A model generated the notes under the pieces. That model saw only the letters and a list, made by a program, of their open reading frames with translations, did not search any database and had not been told where the DNA came from. The position numbers were made by a program, and so were the translations under genes. Positions 26,463 to 34,861 of a stretch of DNA of 64,000 nt are shown piece by piece. Within the stretch, counting starts at the first letter, position 1. The number at the start of each line of letters is the position of its first letter. This stretch comes from Nocardioides sp. YR527 (GTDB lineage: Bacteria > Actinomycetota > Actinomycetes > Propionibacteriales > Nocardioidaceae): NCBI RefSeq assembly GCF_900101045.1, contig NZ_FNFN01000002.1, forward strand, positions 620,001 through 684,000, in the 5' to 3' direction.

Positions 26463-26921
26463 ATGGAGACCCTCGAGCGACTCGGCATCACCGAGGACGT
26501 ACGCCGCCTGATGGCCCGCTACGTCCGCTACGCCGACCACCAGCGCTGGCAGGACCTGGCGAACCTGTTCACCGAGGACGGCACCTTCACCCCGCACAAG
26601 CCGGACGGATCGGTCTGGCTGCACATGAACGGTCGCGAGGAGATCGTCGCGACCGTCGGCGCCAGCGGCGGCCCCGGCGTCACCCTGATCCACCACCTGT
26701 TCTCCGACGAGATCGACGTCGACTCCGCGACGAGCGCGCACGGCGTCTTCGCGATGGAGGACATCGTCACCCGGCCCGAGGACGCCGATGTGTCCGAGGC
26801 CATCCCGTTCCGCCGCATGCACGGGTTCGGCCACTACCACGCCCGGTTCGTCAGGACCGACGGCTCCTGGCGGATCGCCGAGCTGACCCAGACCCGCGTC
26901 CGGCTCGACTTCTTCAACTGA
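26463..26921 (+). CDS. SnoaL-like (NTF2 fold) protein
   Basis: A 152-residue protein of the nuclear transport factor 2/SnoaL-like fold: LMARYVRYADHQRWQDLANLFTEDGTF at the start and RRMHGFGHYHARFVRTDGSWRIAELTQ at the end are typical. Such proteins act as small isomerases, epoxide hydrolases (limonene-1,2-epoxide type) or ligand binders. It is followed after 26 bp by an epoxide hydrolase gene, so a role on the same epoxide or its product is likely. AGGAAAGGA precedes the ATG. Confidence 0.85.
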   Translation: METLERLGITEDVRRLMARYVRYADHQRWQDLANLFTEDGTFTPHKPDGSVWLHMNGREEIVATVGASGGPGVTLIHHLFSDEIDVDSATSAHGVFAMEDIVTRPEDADVSEAIPFRRMHGFGHYHARFVRTDGSWRIAELTQTRVRLDFFN

Positions 26922-26947
26922 CCTTCACCCAGAAAGCAGGAAACATC

Positions 26948-28177
26948 ATGACCAAGCCCACCGAGCTCAGCCCCTTCAAGATCGACATCGCCCAGGACGC
27001 CCTGGACGACCTCCGGGACCGCCTGAGGCGGACCCGCTTCTTCGACGACCTCGACAACGAGGAGGGCTACTACGGGATCAGCACCGCGTACCTCGAGCCG
27101 CTCGTCGAGTACTGGGCCGACGGCTTCGACTGGCGCGCCCAGGAGGAGCGGCTCAACACCTACGACCGCTACCAGGTCGAGATCGACGGCACTCCCGTGC
27201 ACTTCGTCCACGCACGCGGCAAGGGACCGAACCCGGTCCCGCTGATCATCCACCACGGCTGGCCGTGGCCCGGCGAGTTCAGCTACCAGCTCATCGAGCC
27301 GTTGACCGACCCGGCCGCCCACGGCGGCGACCCGGCGCTGTCGTTCGACGTGATCATCCCGGACCTCCCCGGCTTCGGCTTCTCCACGCCCGTCGGCCGC
27401 GGCGATCTGAACTACTGGAAGATCGCCGACATCATGCACGAGCTGATGACCGGGGTGCTCGGCTACGAGAAGTACGCGGTGGCCGGCTCCGACTACGGCG
27501 CCCTCGTCACGAGCGCGCTGGGCCACAAGTACGCCGAGAGCATCATCGGCCTGCACTACGGCCATGATCTCGTCCCCGGGATGTTCGAGAACGAGCGGTT
27601 CTGGGACCTGACCGACGGTGCCAAGGTCCCCGAGGATGCCTCGGAGGAGTGGCGGACCGGGTGGACGTACTTCGTCGACACGTACGCCTCGCACGTCGCC
27701 GCGCACATGCTGGACGGCTCGACGCTGACGCACGGCCTCAACGACTCCCCGATCGGGATGCTGGCCTGGCTGCTGAAGCGCTGGAAGGCCTGGAGCGACA
27801 AGCGGGGCGACTTCGAGGAGGCGTTCCCGCGGGACTTCATCCTCACCCAGGCGACCATCTTCTGGGTGACGCAGTCGATCGGCACCTCGATCCGGATGTA
27901 CCGCAACGCGGAGCGCTACCGGTTCGTGCCCTCCCACGACCGTCAGCCGGTCGTGGAGCCGCCGGCCGGGTTCACGTTCCTGCTCGGCGACGCGTACCCG
28001 CCGGCCATCGACACCGTCGAGGACCGGATCGCCGCCTTCGAGAACGGTCCGACGCGCGGGATGTTCAACGTGGTCAACGTCAACGCCCACCTGAAGGGTG
28101 GCCACTTCGTCCACTACGAGAACCCGGAGGCCTTCGCCGCCGACCTGCAGGAGACCTTCCGCCGGATCCTCGGCTGA
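26948..28177 (+). CDS. epoxide hydrolase (EHN-type)
   Basis: A 409-residue epoxide hydrolase. Residues ~5-110 are the N-terminal EHN domain (FKIDIAQDALDDLRDRLRRTRF is its start signature). The alpha/beta core has the oxyanion motif HGWPWPG (103-109), the nucleophile Asp182 in GSDYG, and a late His in GGHFVHYENPE. It opens epoxides to diols. AGGAAA lies before the ATG at 26948. It is co-transcribed with the SnoaL-like gene and ends at a strong terminator. TTTGGAC-type sites upstream suggest TetR control. Confidence 0.93.
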   Translation: MTKPTELSPFKIDIAQDALDDLRDRLRRTRFFDDLDNEEGYYGISTAYLEPLVEYWADGFDWRAQEERLNTYDRYQVEIDGTPVHFVHARGKGPNPVPLIIHHGWPWPGEFSYQLIEPLTDPAAHGGDPALSFDVIIPDLPGFGFSTPVGRGDLNYWKIADIMHELMTGVLGYEKYAVAGSDYGALVTSALGHKYAESIIGLHYGHDLVPGMFENERFWDLTDGAKVPEDASEEWRTGWTYFVDTYASHVAAHMLDGSTLTHGLNDSPIGMLAWLLKRWKAWSDKRGDFEEAFPRDFILTQATIFWVTQSIGTSIRMYRNAERYRFVPSHDRQPVVEPPAGFTFLLGDAYPPAIDTVEDRIAAFENGPTRGMFNVVNVNAHLKGGHFVHYENPEAFAADLQETFRRILG

Positions 28178-28190
28178 CCTGACAACGCGA

Positions 28191-28220
28191 GCCGCCCCGA
28201 TCCGTGAGGATCGGGGCGGC
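28191..28220. terminator. 13-bp-arm hairpin between convergent genes
   Basis: GCCGCCCCGATCC (28191-28203), loop GTGA, and its exact complement (28208-28220). It lies 13 bp after the epoxide hydrolase stop and 13 bp before the end of the facing hydrolase gene, so it probably serves both. Confidence 0.85.
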
Positions 28221-28233
28221 CTCGTCGCGCGAC

Positions 28234-29265
28234 TCAGAGGGAGTCGGCGTCCATCACGGCGCGGGCGAACTCCATCGGCGCCTCCTGCGGCACGTTGTGG
28301 CCGATGCCGACCAGCGTGCGGTGGTCGTAGGGGCCGGTGAAGTGGTCGCGGTAGCCGGCACCGTCGCCGGCGGGCGTGAACGGGTCCTTCTCGCCGTCGA
28401 GGGTGATGGTCGGGACCGAGATCGACGGCCCGGCCGCGAGCCTGCGCTCGAGGGCGTCGTAGCGTCGGTCGCCGTCGGCCAGGCCCAGCCGCCAGCGGTA
28501 GTTGTGGAGCACGATGTCGGCGTAGTCCGGGTTGCCGAACGCCTGGGCCGAGCGCTGGAAGGTCGCCTCGTCGAAGGCCCAGGTGGGCGAGTTGAAGCGC
28601 CAGACGAGGCGGCCGAGGTCGACGCGGTAGGTCTCGTTCGCGAGGCCCTGGGCACCGCGTTCAGTAGCGAAGTAGTACTGGTACCACCACGCCCACTCCG
28701 CGGCCGGCGGAAGCGGCTTCTTCTGGGTCTCGCGGTTGGTGATGAGGTAGCCCGTCACGGAGACGAGCGCCTTGACCCGCTCCGGCCACAGCGCGGCGAT
28801 GATGTCGGCCGTGCGCGACCCCCAGTCGTAGCCGGCGAGCACCGCCTGCTCGATCCCGAGGGCGTCCATCAGGTCGAGGATGTCGAGGGCGACCCGGGAC
28901 TGCTGGGCGTTGCGGAACGTCCGGGTCGAGAGGAAGGTCGTGCTGCCGTGCCCACGCAGGTGCGGCACGATCGCGCGGTAGCCCTGGGCGGCCAGAATCG
29001 ACGCCACGTCGGCGAAGCTGTGGATGTCGTACGGCCAGCCGTGCAGCAGGACGACCGGCTGTCCGTCGCGCGGGCCCAGGTCGACGTACCCGACGCTGAG
29101 CTCGCCGGCCTCGATCTGCAGAACGTCCTCGAACGACGTGCTCTCCGGGGTGCGCGGACGTCTCCGGGGCGCTTGGCCTGCGGCCGGGCCTCCTCCGGCC
29201 GCGATCAGCGCCGTCGTGCCGGCGGCCAGACCGACCGCCTTGGTGAAGCTCCGTCGGTCAAGCAT
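28234..29265 (-). CDS. Tat-exported alpha/beta hydrolase with Asp nucleophile
   Basis: A 343-residue hydrolase. The N-terminus MLDRRSFTKAVGLAAG is a twin-arginine signal, then an Ala/Gly-rich hydrophobic stretch. LLHGWPYDIHSF holds the HGxP oxyanion motif, and AGYDWGSR has Asp in place of the usual Ser nucleophile, as in epoxide hydrolases and haloalkane dehalogenases. The late GIGHNVPQEAP supplies the His. It probably acts outside the membrane on an epoxide or similar. It is the last gene of osmC - 50-aa ORF - hydrolase; its ATG overlaps the small ORF by 8 bp. Confidence 0.9.
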   Translation of the reverse strand: MLDRRSFTKAVGLAAGTTALIAAGGGPAAGQAPRRRPRTPESTSFEDVLQIEAGELSVGYVDLGPRDGQPVVLLHGWPYDIHSFADVASILAAQGYRAIVPHLRGHGSTTFLSTRTFRNAQQSRVALDILDLMDALGIEQAVLAGYDWGSRTADIIAALWPERVKALVSVTGYLITNRETQKKPLPPAAEWAWWYQYYFATERGAQGLANETYRVDLGRLVWRFNSPTWAFDEATFQRSAQAFGNPDYADIVLHNYRWRLGLADGDRRYDALERRLAAGPSISVPTITLDGEKDPFTPAGDGAGYRDHFTGPYDHRTLVGIGHNVPQEAPMEFARAVMDADSL

Positions 29266-29410
29266 GGAAGTCCCTCTCTGCGTGGATGGTGATCGGATAC
29301 GGGAGCCACGGGCCGGCCCAGCCGAGCGCGGTGGTCGCGGCGAGCAGCAGGACGTCGGCCGCCCGGGCCAGTGCGTCGACCGACCCGGGCTGGGTGTCGC
29401 TCGAGGTCAC
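29258..29410 (-). CDS. 50-aa coupled small ORF between osmC and the Tat hydrolase
   Basis: A 50-codon frame that fills exactly the gap between its neighbours. Its GTG overlaps the OsmC stop (GTGA) and its TGA lies just inside the next gene, overlapping the hydrolase start by 8 bp. The product has a hydrophobic middle (ADVLLLAATTALGWAGPWL) and no recognised family. The double overlap suggests translational coupling. It could be a real small protein or a passive leader that delivers ribosomes to the hydrolase start. Confidence 0.5.
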   Translation of the reverse strand: MTSSDTQPGSVDALARAADVLLLAATTALGWAGPWLPYPITIHAERDFHA

Positions 29411-29832
29411 TTGGCTCGCGCGATGATCTCGACCGGGACGTTGCCGGTGATGGCCTTCGAGTACGGGCAGGTCTGGTGGGCCCTCTCGGCAAGGCGCTGG
29501 ATGGTCTCCTCGTCGACCCCGCCGGCCACCACCTCGAGCTTCGCGGTGAGGAAGAAGCCCTTCGTCTCGTCGTGGTTGAGGGTGACGTCGGCGGTGATCT
29601 CGATGCCGTCCAGGCGGATCTTCTCGGCTCCCGCCGCGAGCCGGAGAGCGCCCATGAAGCAGCCCGACCAGCCGGCCGCGAAGAGCTGCTCGGGGTTGGT
29701 GCCGCCGCCGGCGCCGCCCAGCTCGGTGGGGGTCGCGAGGACCTGGTCGATGGCCCCGTCGTTCGACGCGATGTGGCCGCCGTTGCGTCCCTCGCCGGTG
29801 GTGGTGACGGTGCCGGTGTAGCTGAGTGCCAT
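29407..29832 (-). CDS. OsmC/Ohr family peroxidase
   Basis: A 141-residue protein matching the Ohr branch: GGHIASNDG and GTNPEQLFAAGWSGCFMGAL near the first half. Cys58 and Cys122 (HQTCPYSKA) are the peroxidatic and resolving cysteines that reduce organic hydroperoxides. Length is normal. ATG at 29832 has GGAGAACATC upstream. No OhrR-type MarR regulator is next to it; the divergent neighbour is a VOC-domain protein. Confidence 0.93.
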   Translation of the reverse strand: MALSYTGTVTTTGEGRNGGHIASNDGAIDQVLATPTELGGAGGGTNPEQLFAAGWSGCFMGALRLAAGAEKIRLDGIEITADVTLNHDETKGFFLTAKLEVVAGGVDEETIQRLAERAHQTCPYSKAITGNVPVEIIARAK

Positions 29833-30015
29833 GGTGATGTTCTCCTGTGGTGAGGTGTCTTTCTCGACGCCCTGACTCTCTCGGGAGACCCACTGGCCGG
29901 ACACCAGGGAAGGACACTGGCGAACCCACGGGTCACCCACCGGTGTCCCGGGCCCACGCATCACCAGTGGCTCGACCGCGGGCGAGTCGTCCGTCCGATG
30001 GGCCACAGTGCCGAC

Positions 30016-30450
30016 ATGGACTACAGACTCGAGCTGCTCGTGCTTCCGGTCTCCGACGTCGACCGGGCCAAGGCCTTCTACCACCGGATCGGCTTCCGGG
30101 AGGAGGCCGACTACATCGACGACGGCTTCCGCGTCGTACAGCTGACCCCGCCAGGCTCCCCGACCTCCATCATCATCGGGCGCGGGATCACGGGTGCCGA
30201 GCCGGGCTCGGTGCAGAACCTCCACCTCGTCGTCACCGACATCGAGCGGGCCCGGCGCGATCTGCTCGACCGCGGTGTCGAGGTCAGCGAGATCTTCCAC
30301 GACGCCGGCGGGGTGTTCCCCCACGCCGGGACCGCCCACCGGCTGGCCGGGCTGAGCCCCGGCCGGAGGTCGTACGCCTCGTTCGCCTCGTTCGCCGATC
30401 CGGACGGCAACGGCTTCCTGCTCCAGGAGGTGAGCGAGCGCGCGTCATAA
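30016..30450 (+). CDS. VOC (glyoxalase/bleomycin resistance) superfamily protein
   Basis: A 144-residue protein made of two beta-alpha-beta-beta-beta units: LELLVLPVSDVDRAKAFYHRIGF and, later, VQNLHLVVTDIERARRDLLDRGVEV, ending FADPDGNGFLLQEV. Metal ligand positions (Glu/His at strand starts) are partly kept (NLHLVV; LLQE). Substrate unknown; some act on glutathione, mycothiol or aromatic ring cleavage. ATG at 30016 is preferred to one at 29998 because the family starts with this pattern. It is 9 bp from the following LAL regulator gene, so they are probably co-transcribed. Confidence 0.87.
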   Translation: MDYRLELLVLPVSDVDRAKAFYHRIGFREEADYIDDGFRVVQLTPPGSPTSIIIGRGITGAEPGSVQNLHLVVTDIERARRDLLDRGVEVSEIFHDAGGVFPHAGTAHRLAGLSPGRRSYASFASFADPDGNGFLLQEVSERAS

Positions 30451-30459
30451 TGGCAGACG

Positions 30460-33177
30460 ATGAGCACGGAGAATTCCGCCCTGCGTGGGCGGCGTACGGA
30501 GCGGGACGCCCTTGACCGGATCGTGCGGGACATCGGCGGCGGGCAGAGCCGGGTGCTCGTGGTCCGCGGCGAGGCCGGTGCCGGCAAGACCGCACTGCTC
30601 GACTACCTGAGCGATCGCGCCACGACGGGCCGGGTCATCCGGGCCGCGGGCGTCGAGCTCGAGTCGGAGATCGCGTACGCCGGTCTGCAGCAGCTCTGCG
30701 CGCCGCTCATGCCGCACATCGACCGGTTGGCCGAGCCGCAGCGCGCCGCGCTCGCGACGGCGTTCGGCCTCAGCGCCGGCGAACCGCCCGAGGCGCTGAT
30801 CGTCGGGCTGGCCGTGCTCGGCCTGATGGCGGAGTCCGCCTCCGAGAACCCACTCGTCTGCGTCGTCGACGACGCCCAGTGGCTGGACCGGATGTCGGAG
30901 GTGATCCTGACCTTCGTCGCCCGACGCCTCGACTCTGAGTCGGTGGCGCTCGTCTTCGGTGCGCGCACGCCCGGTGACGAGCAGCTGCTCAGTGGTCTGC
31001 CCGAGCTGCGGGTCACCGGTCTGGCGGACGCCGACGCGCGCATCCTGCTCGAGTCGGCGCTGCACGGCCCGGTGGACGCCCGGGTTCAGGACCGGATCAT
31101 CGCCGAGACGCGGGGCAACCCGCTCGCCCTGCTCGAGCTGCCCCGCGGACTGACCCGAGCCGAGCTCGACTTCGGGTTCGGTGGGCAGAGCTCCACCCCG
31201 CTCACCAGCCGGATGGAGGACGGCTTCGCCCGGCGCATCGCCGCGCTGCCGGCCGCCACTCGGACGCTGGTGCTCGCGGCCGCGGTCGAGCCGGTGGGCG
31301 ACCTCCCCCTGCTGCTGCGGACGCTCGAACGTCTCGAGATCGGCATCGACGCCGCCGCCCCGGCGGAGGACGCCGGCCTGCTGGAGATCGGGACGACGGT
31401 GCGCTTCCGGCATCCGCTGGTCCGCTCCGCGAGCCGACGCGAAGCCGACGCCTCCGCGCTCCGCTCGGTCCATGCCGCGCTGGCGGCGGCGACCGACCCC
31501 GAGGTCGACCCGGACCGTCGCGCCTGGCACCGCGCGCATGCGGCGCTGGGACCGGACCAGGAGGTGGCCGACGAGCTGGAGCGATCCGCCGACCGGGCCC
31601 TCGCCCGCGGCGGGCGGGCGGCTGCCGCGGCCTTCCTCGAGCGGGCGGCCGAGCTCACCCCGGACGCGTCCACGCGGGCAGGTCGGATGCTCGCCGCGGC
31701 CGAGGCGCTCTTCGCGTGCGGTGCGCTCACCGACGTACCCGGTGTGCTCTCGGCGGCCGAGCTCGGCCCGCTCGACCTGGTCCAGCGGGCCCGGGTGGAG
31801 CGGCTTCGGGCCAAGGTCACCTTCGCGGTCGACGCCGGCGTCGGCGCGGTGCCGGCGCTGCTCGAGGCCGCCCACCGGCTCGAGACCCTCGACCCGAGCG
31901 CCGCGCGCGAGACGTACCTCGCAGCGATCGCGGCGGGCGTGAACGCCGGCCGGTACGGCGCCGACGAGCTGCGCCGGGCGGCGGAGGCCGCCCGCGGCGT
32001 ACCTGCCGGTGAGGAGCCGGCCGGACTGCTGCTCACCGCGCTCACGACCTGGGTCCTCGACGGCCATGCCGCCTCGGTGCCGCTGGTCACCCGAGCCCTG
32101 GCCGCGGTCGGACCCGAGAACGACGTCGACCTGGCCTGGTTGTGCGCGATCCTCGTGCACGAGGTGTGGGACGACGCCGACTACCAGGCCCGGACCGAGC
32201 GGACCCTCGCGTACGCCCGTGAGACCGGCATCCGCTCGCTGCTGCCCTACGCGCTGTCCTCCCGTGCGATGGCGCTGATCCACGCCGGTCGCTTCGCCGA
32301 CGCCGCGGACCTGGTCGCCGAGGCCGAGGCCATCGGTGGGGCCACCGGCTCCTCGCCGCGATCGGCCACCGCCGTCATCCTGGCCGCGTCCCGCGGTCAG
32401 GAGGCGTCGGCGCTGGACCAGATCGACGCCCTCGGTCGTGAGGCCGAGGAGGGCAGTCTCGGCTGGCTGCTGGCCGTCACCGGATTCAGCCGGGCGACGC
32501 TGCTCAACGGCCTCGGCCGCTACGCCGAGGCGCTCGAAGCGGCCGACCGAGCCGCCGAGCACGGTGACGTCGCGGTCCTGCAGTGGACGCTTCAGGAGCT
32601 GGTCGAAGCCGCGTCTCGTACGGGCGATCTCGCCCGGGCCACCAAGGCACGCGACCGGCTCGCCGAGCGGACCCGCTCCGTCGACGCCCCGTGGGCACGC
32701 GGCGTCCAGGCCCTGGTCGACGCGTTGGTCGCTCCCGGTGCGGAGGCGGAGGCCCTCTACCTCGAGGCGATCGAGCAGCTCGACGGGTCGTGGATGACCT
32801 GGATCCTCGCCCGGGCGCGGCTGCTCTTCGGGGAGTGGCTGCGCCGGGAGAACCGTCCCGCCGATGCGCGGCAGGTGCTGCGTACGGCCTACGACGCCTT
32901 CGCCGCGATGGGCGCGGAGGCCTTCGCCGACCGGGCGGAACGGGAGCTCGCCGCGGCCGGCGAGAGCCTTCCCCGACGGACCGGAGCCGTCCAGGAGGGC
33001 CTCACCCCGCAGGAGTCCCAGATCGCTCGCGCGGCGGCCGCGGGGCGCACCAACCCGGAGATCGCGGCCGTGCTGTTCCTCAGCCCGCGCACCGTGGAGT
33101 GGCACCTGCGCAAGATCTACACGAAGCTCGGGATCGCCTCCCGGCGCGAGCTGGCTGGAGCCTTAGGCGGGCGATGA
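30460..33177 (+). CDS. LuxR-family (LAL) regulator with N-terminal ATPase
   Basis: A 905-residue large ATP-binding LuxR-type regulator. It starts with LRGRRTERDALDRIV, Walker A GEAGAGKTA (37-45) and a Walker B CVVDDAQWLD, followed by a long helical region. The C-terminal ~60 residues are a LuxR helix-turn-helix: GLTPQESQIARAAAAGRTNPEIAAVLFLSPRTVEWHL is the signature region. It is 9 bp after the VOC gene. Its 3' end overlaps the end of the convergent TetR gene by 15 bp. The target is unknown; the adjacent oxidative/epoxide genes are candidates. Confidence 0.92.
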   Translation: MSTENSALRGRRTERDALDRIVRDIGGGQSRVLVVRGEAGAGKTALLDYLSDRATTGRVIRAAGVELESEIAYAGLQQLCAPLMPHIDRLAEPQRAALATAFGLSAGEPPEALIVGLAVLGLMAESASENPLVCVVDDAQWLDRMSEVILTFVARRLDSESVALVFGARTPGDEQLLSGLPELRVTGLADADARILLESALHGPVDARVQDRIIAETRGNPLALLELPRGLTRAELDFGFGGQSSTPLTSRMEDGFARRIAALPAATRTLVLAAAVEPVGDLPLLLRTLERLEIGIDAAAPAEDAGLLEIGTTVRFRHPLVRSASRREADASALRSVHAALAAATDPEVDPDRRAWHRAHAALGPDQEVADELERSADRALARGGRAAAAAFLERAAELTPDASTRAGRMLAAAEALFACGALTDVPGVLSAAELGPLDLVQRARVERLRAKVTFAVDAGVGAVPALLEAAHRLETLDPSAARETYLAAIAAGVNAGRYGADELRRAAEAARGVPAGEEPAGLLLTALTTWVLDGHAASVPLVTRALAAVGPENDVDLAWLCAILVHEVWDDADYQARTERTLAYARETGIRSLLPYALSSRAMALIHAGRFADAADLVAEAEAIGGATGSSPRSATAVILAASRGQEASALDQIDALGREAEEGSLGWLLAVTGFSRATLLNGLGRYAEALEAADRAAEHGDVAVLQWTLQELVEAASRTGDLARATKARDRLAERTRSVDAPWARGVQALVDALVAPGAEAEALYLEAIEQLDGSWMTWILARARLLFGEWLRRENRPADARQVLRTAYDAFAAMGAEAFADRAERELAAAGESLPRRTGAVQEGLTPQESQIARAAAAGRTNPEIAAVLFLSPRTVEWHLRKIYTKLGIASRRELAGALGGR

Positions 33178-33756
33178 CTCACGCAGGTGGGTGATGAGGA
33201 GCGCCAGGATCGCCTCGAGGTGGTCGGTCCTGCCCGTCACCTGCAGCACCGAGACACCGCCCTGGATGCCGGCGATGATCGCGGCCGACGTACGTCGCGC
33301 GTCGAGCTCGGCGCTCACGGAGCCGTTCGCCTGCATCGTCTCGATGCCGACACGCACATGGTCCTGCCACTGGCGGATCAACGTGGTCGAGACCTCGGCG
33401 GCCCCGGGGACGCTGCCCACCTGGTTCATCAGCGCCGCCAGCGGGCAGTTGGGACCCTGCGCCTTGTAGCGCGCGAGGACAGCCCTGCGCCAGCGGTCCC
33501 AGGCAGCCCACGAGTCGAGCTCGCCGAGGTACGGCTGCTGGTCGTCGATCACCCGGGCGGCCTCCAGACGGGCGACCTCGAGGAACAGCTCCTCCTTGCC
33601 ACCCGGGAAGTAGTGGAAGATCTGGCTCTTGCTCGTCCGGGTGGCCGCGCGGATGTCGTCCAACGTCGCATTTCCGGGGTCGGTGCTGCGGAGGTAGGTC
33701 GACGCACCCTCGAGAAGCCGCTGGCGCGTGGCCATGCCCTTGGTCGTGAACGCCAT
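33163..33756 (-). CDS. TetR-family regulator (YxaF/LmrA-like)
   Basis: A 197-residue TetR protein. Residues ~10-55 hold the DNA-binding domain (TLDDIRAATRTSKSQIFHYFPGGKEELF). The C-terminal domain has GPNCPLAALMNQVG, where the Cys matches the sensing cysteine position in YxaF/LmrA/NemR-type regulators; response to quinones or electrophiles would fit, but is inferred. The ATG at 33756 lies 22 bp from an operator-like site (33778-33795) that matches two sites in the SnoaL/epoxide hydrolase promoter. It is downstream of livM on the same strand with a 40-bp gap. Confidence 0.9.
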   Translation of the reverse strand: MAFTTKGMATRQRLLEGASTYLRSTDPGNATLDDIRAATRTSKSQIFHYFPGGKEELFLEVARLEAARVIDDQQPYLGELDSWAAWDRWRRAVLARYKAQGPNCPLAALMNQVGSVPGAAEVSTTLIRQWQDHVRVGIETMQANGSVSAELDARRTSAAIIAGIQGGVSVLQVTGRTDHLEAILALLITHLRESSPA

Positions 33757-33777
33757 CCGCCGAGCCTACCTCGAAAC

Positions 33778-33795
33778 CGGACCGATCAGTCCAAA
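33778..33795 (-). promoter_or_regulatory. operator-like site C, upstream of the TetR gene
   Basis: On the minus strand TTTGGACTGATCGGTCCG: same TTTGGAC(C/T)-N4-(A/G)GTCC plan as sites A and B. It fills the short gap between the livM stop and the TetR start, as expected for autoregulation. Confidence 0.6.
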
Positions 33796-33796
33796 A

Positions 33797-34861
33797 TCAC
33801 TCGAAATCCACAGACTTGGCCACTTGTGGAGAACCCTGTGGATAAACCTGGTGACCGACCGGGAAGACCTCGTAGCGCCCCCGCGCCGCCAGCCCCCACA
33901 GCCCTTTCGGTGCGAGCAGCACCACGGCGATCGCGACCGCGCCGAGCGCGATGAGATACCAGGTGCCGTACGAGTCGAGCAGCTGCTGCAGCGCGAAGAA
34001 GATCACCGCTCCCAGGATCGGGCCCTCGATCGTTCCTAGCCCGCCGATGACCACGATGAAGATCATGAAGGCGGTGTACTGGACCGAGAACATCGAGTCG
34101 GGTGAGACCCGCAGGCCGTTGACCGCGATCAGGGCACCGGCCAGGCCGGCGCCGCCGGAGGCGGCGACGTAGACGAGGCGCTGCGAGCGCCGCACCGCGA
34201 CGCCGAGGGAGGCCGCGGCCACCGAGTCGTCACGGATCGCGGTGAGGCCGAGGCCGACGCGCGAGCGCATCAGGGCGTACGTCGCGAGCACGACGAGCAC
34301 GGCCAGCGCGAGCGCCAGGTAGTAGACGGTCGCGATCCGGGTCACCCGGTCGACGCCCTGGAAGGCGGTGAGCGAGAGGCCGGAGCCGCCACCGAAGCCC
34401 GGGAGCTCCTGGGTGACCAGCTTGAAGACCTCGGCCACCACCCAGGTGCCGATCGCGAAATAGCCTCCGACCAGCCGGAACAGCAGGAACGACGTCGGGA
34501 TCGCAAGCAGTGCACAGACCACACCGGCGGCCACCACAGCCACCGGGATCGGCAGCCCGACGACGTCGGCGAGCTTGATCACTCCATAGCCGCCGGCGCC
34601 GATGTAGGCCTGCTGTCCGATCGAGACCAGGCCGCCGTAGCCGGCCATCAGGTTCCAGGTCGTGCCGAGGATGATCAGCGCGAAGAGGGTGACCAGGTTG
34701 GTCACGTCGCCCGGGCTGAACACGAACCACGGCGCCGCGGCCAGGAACACCACGATCGCGGCGAGGACCCCGCCGCCGGCGAGCGAGGGCCAGCCGCCGC
34801 GTACGACCTTCAGGTCTCGTGTGGCGAGGTCTTGTCTGGCGAGGGATGTCGTGGAGCTCAT
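33797..34861 (-). CDS. livM: branched-chain-type ABC transporter permease
   Basis: A 354-residue permease of the LivM type: many hydrophobic helices, GTTWNLMAGYGGLVSIGQQAYIGAGGY and AIRDDSVAAASLGVAVRR (the EAA-like cytoplasmic loop), then FIVVIGGLGTIEGPILGAV. It pairs with the LivH-type permease upstream; the ATG at 34861 overlaps that stop (ATGA). The last ~20 residues extend past the usual end as a polar tail. Substrate is probably an amino acid, amide or aromatic acid; not readable from sequence. Confidence 0.93.
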   Translation of the reverse strand: MSSTTSLARQDLATRDLKVVRGGWPSLAGGGVLAAIVVFLAAAPWFVFSPGDVTNLVTLFALIILGTTWNLMAGYGGLVSIGQQAYIGAGGYGVIKLADVVGLPIPVAVVAAGVVCALLAIPTSFLLFRLVGGYFAIGTWVVAEVFKLVTQELPGFGGGSGLSLTAFQGVDRVTRIATVYYLALALAVLVVLATYALMRSRVGLGLTAIRDDSVAAASLGVAVRRSQRLVYVAASGGAGLAGALIAVNGLRVSPDSMFSVQYTAFMIFIVVIGGLGTIEGPILGAVIFFALQQLLDSYGTWYLIALGAVAIAVVLLAPKGLWGLAARGRYEVFPVGHQVYPQGSPQVAKSVDFE

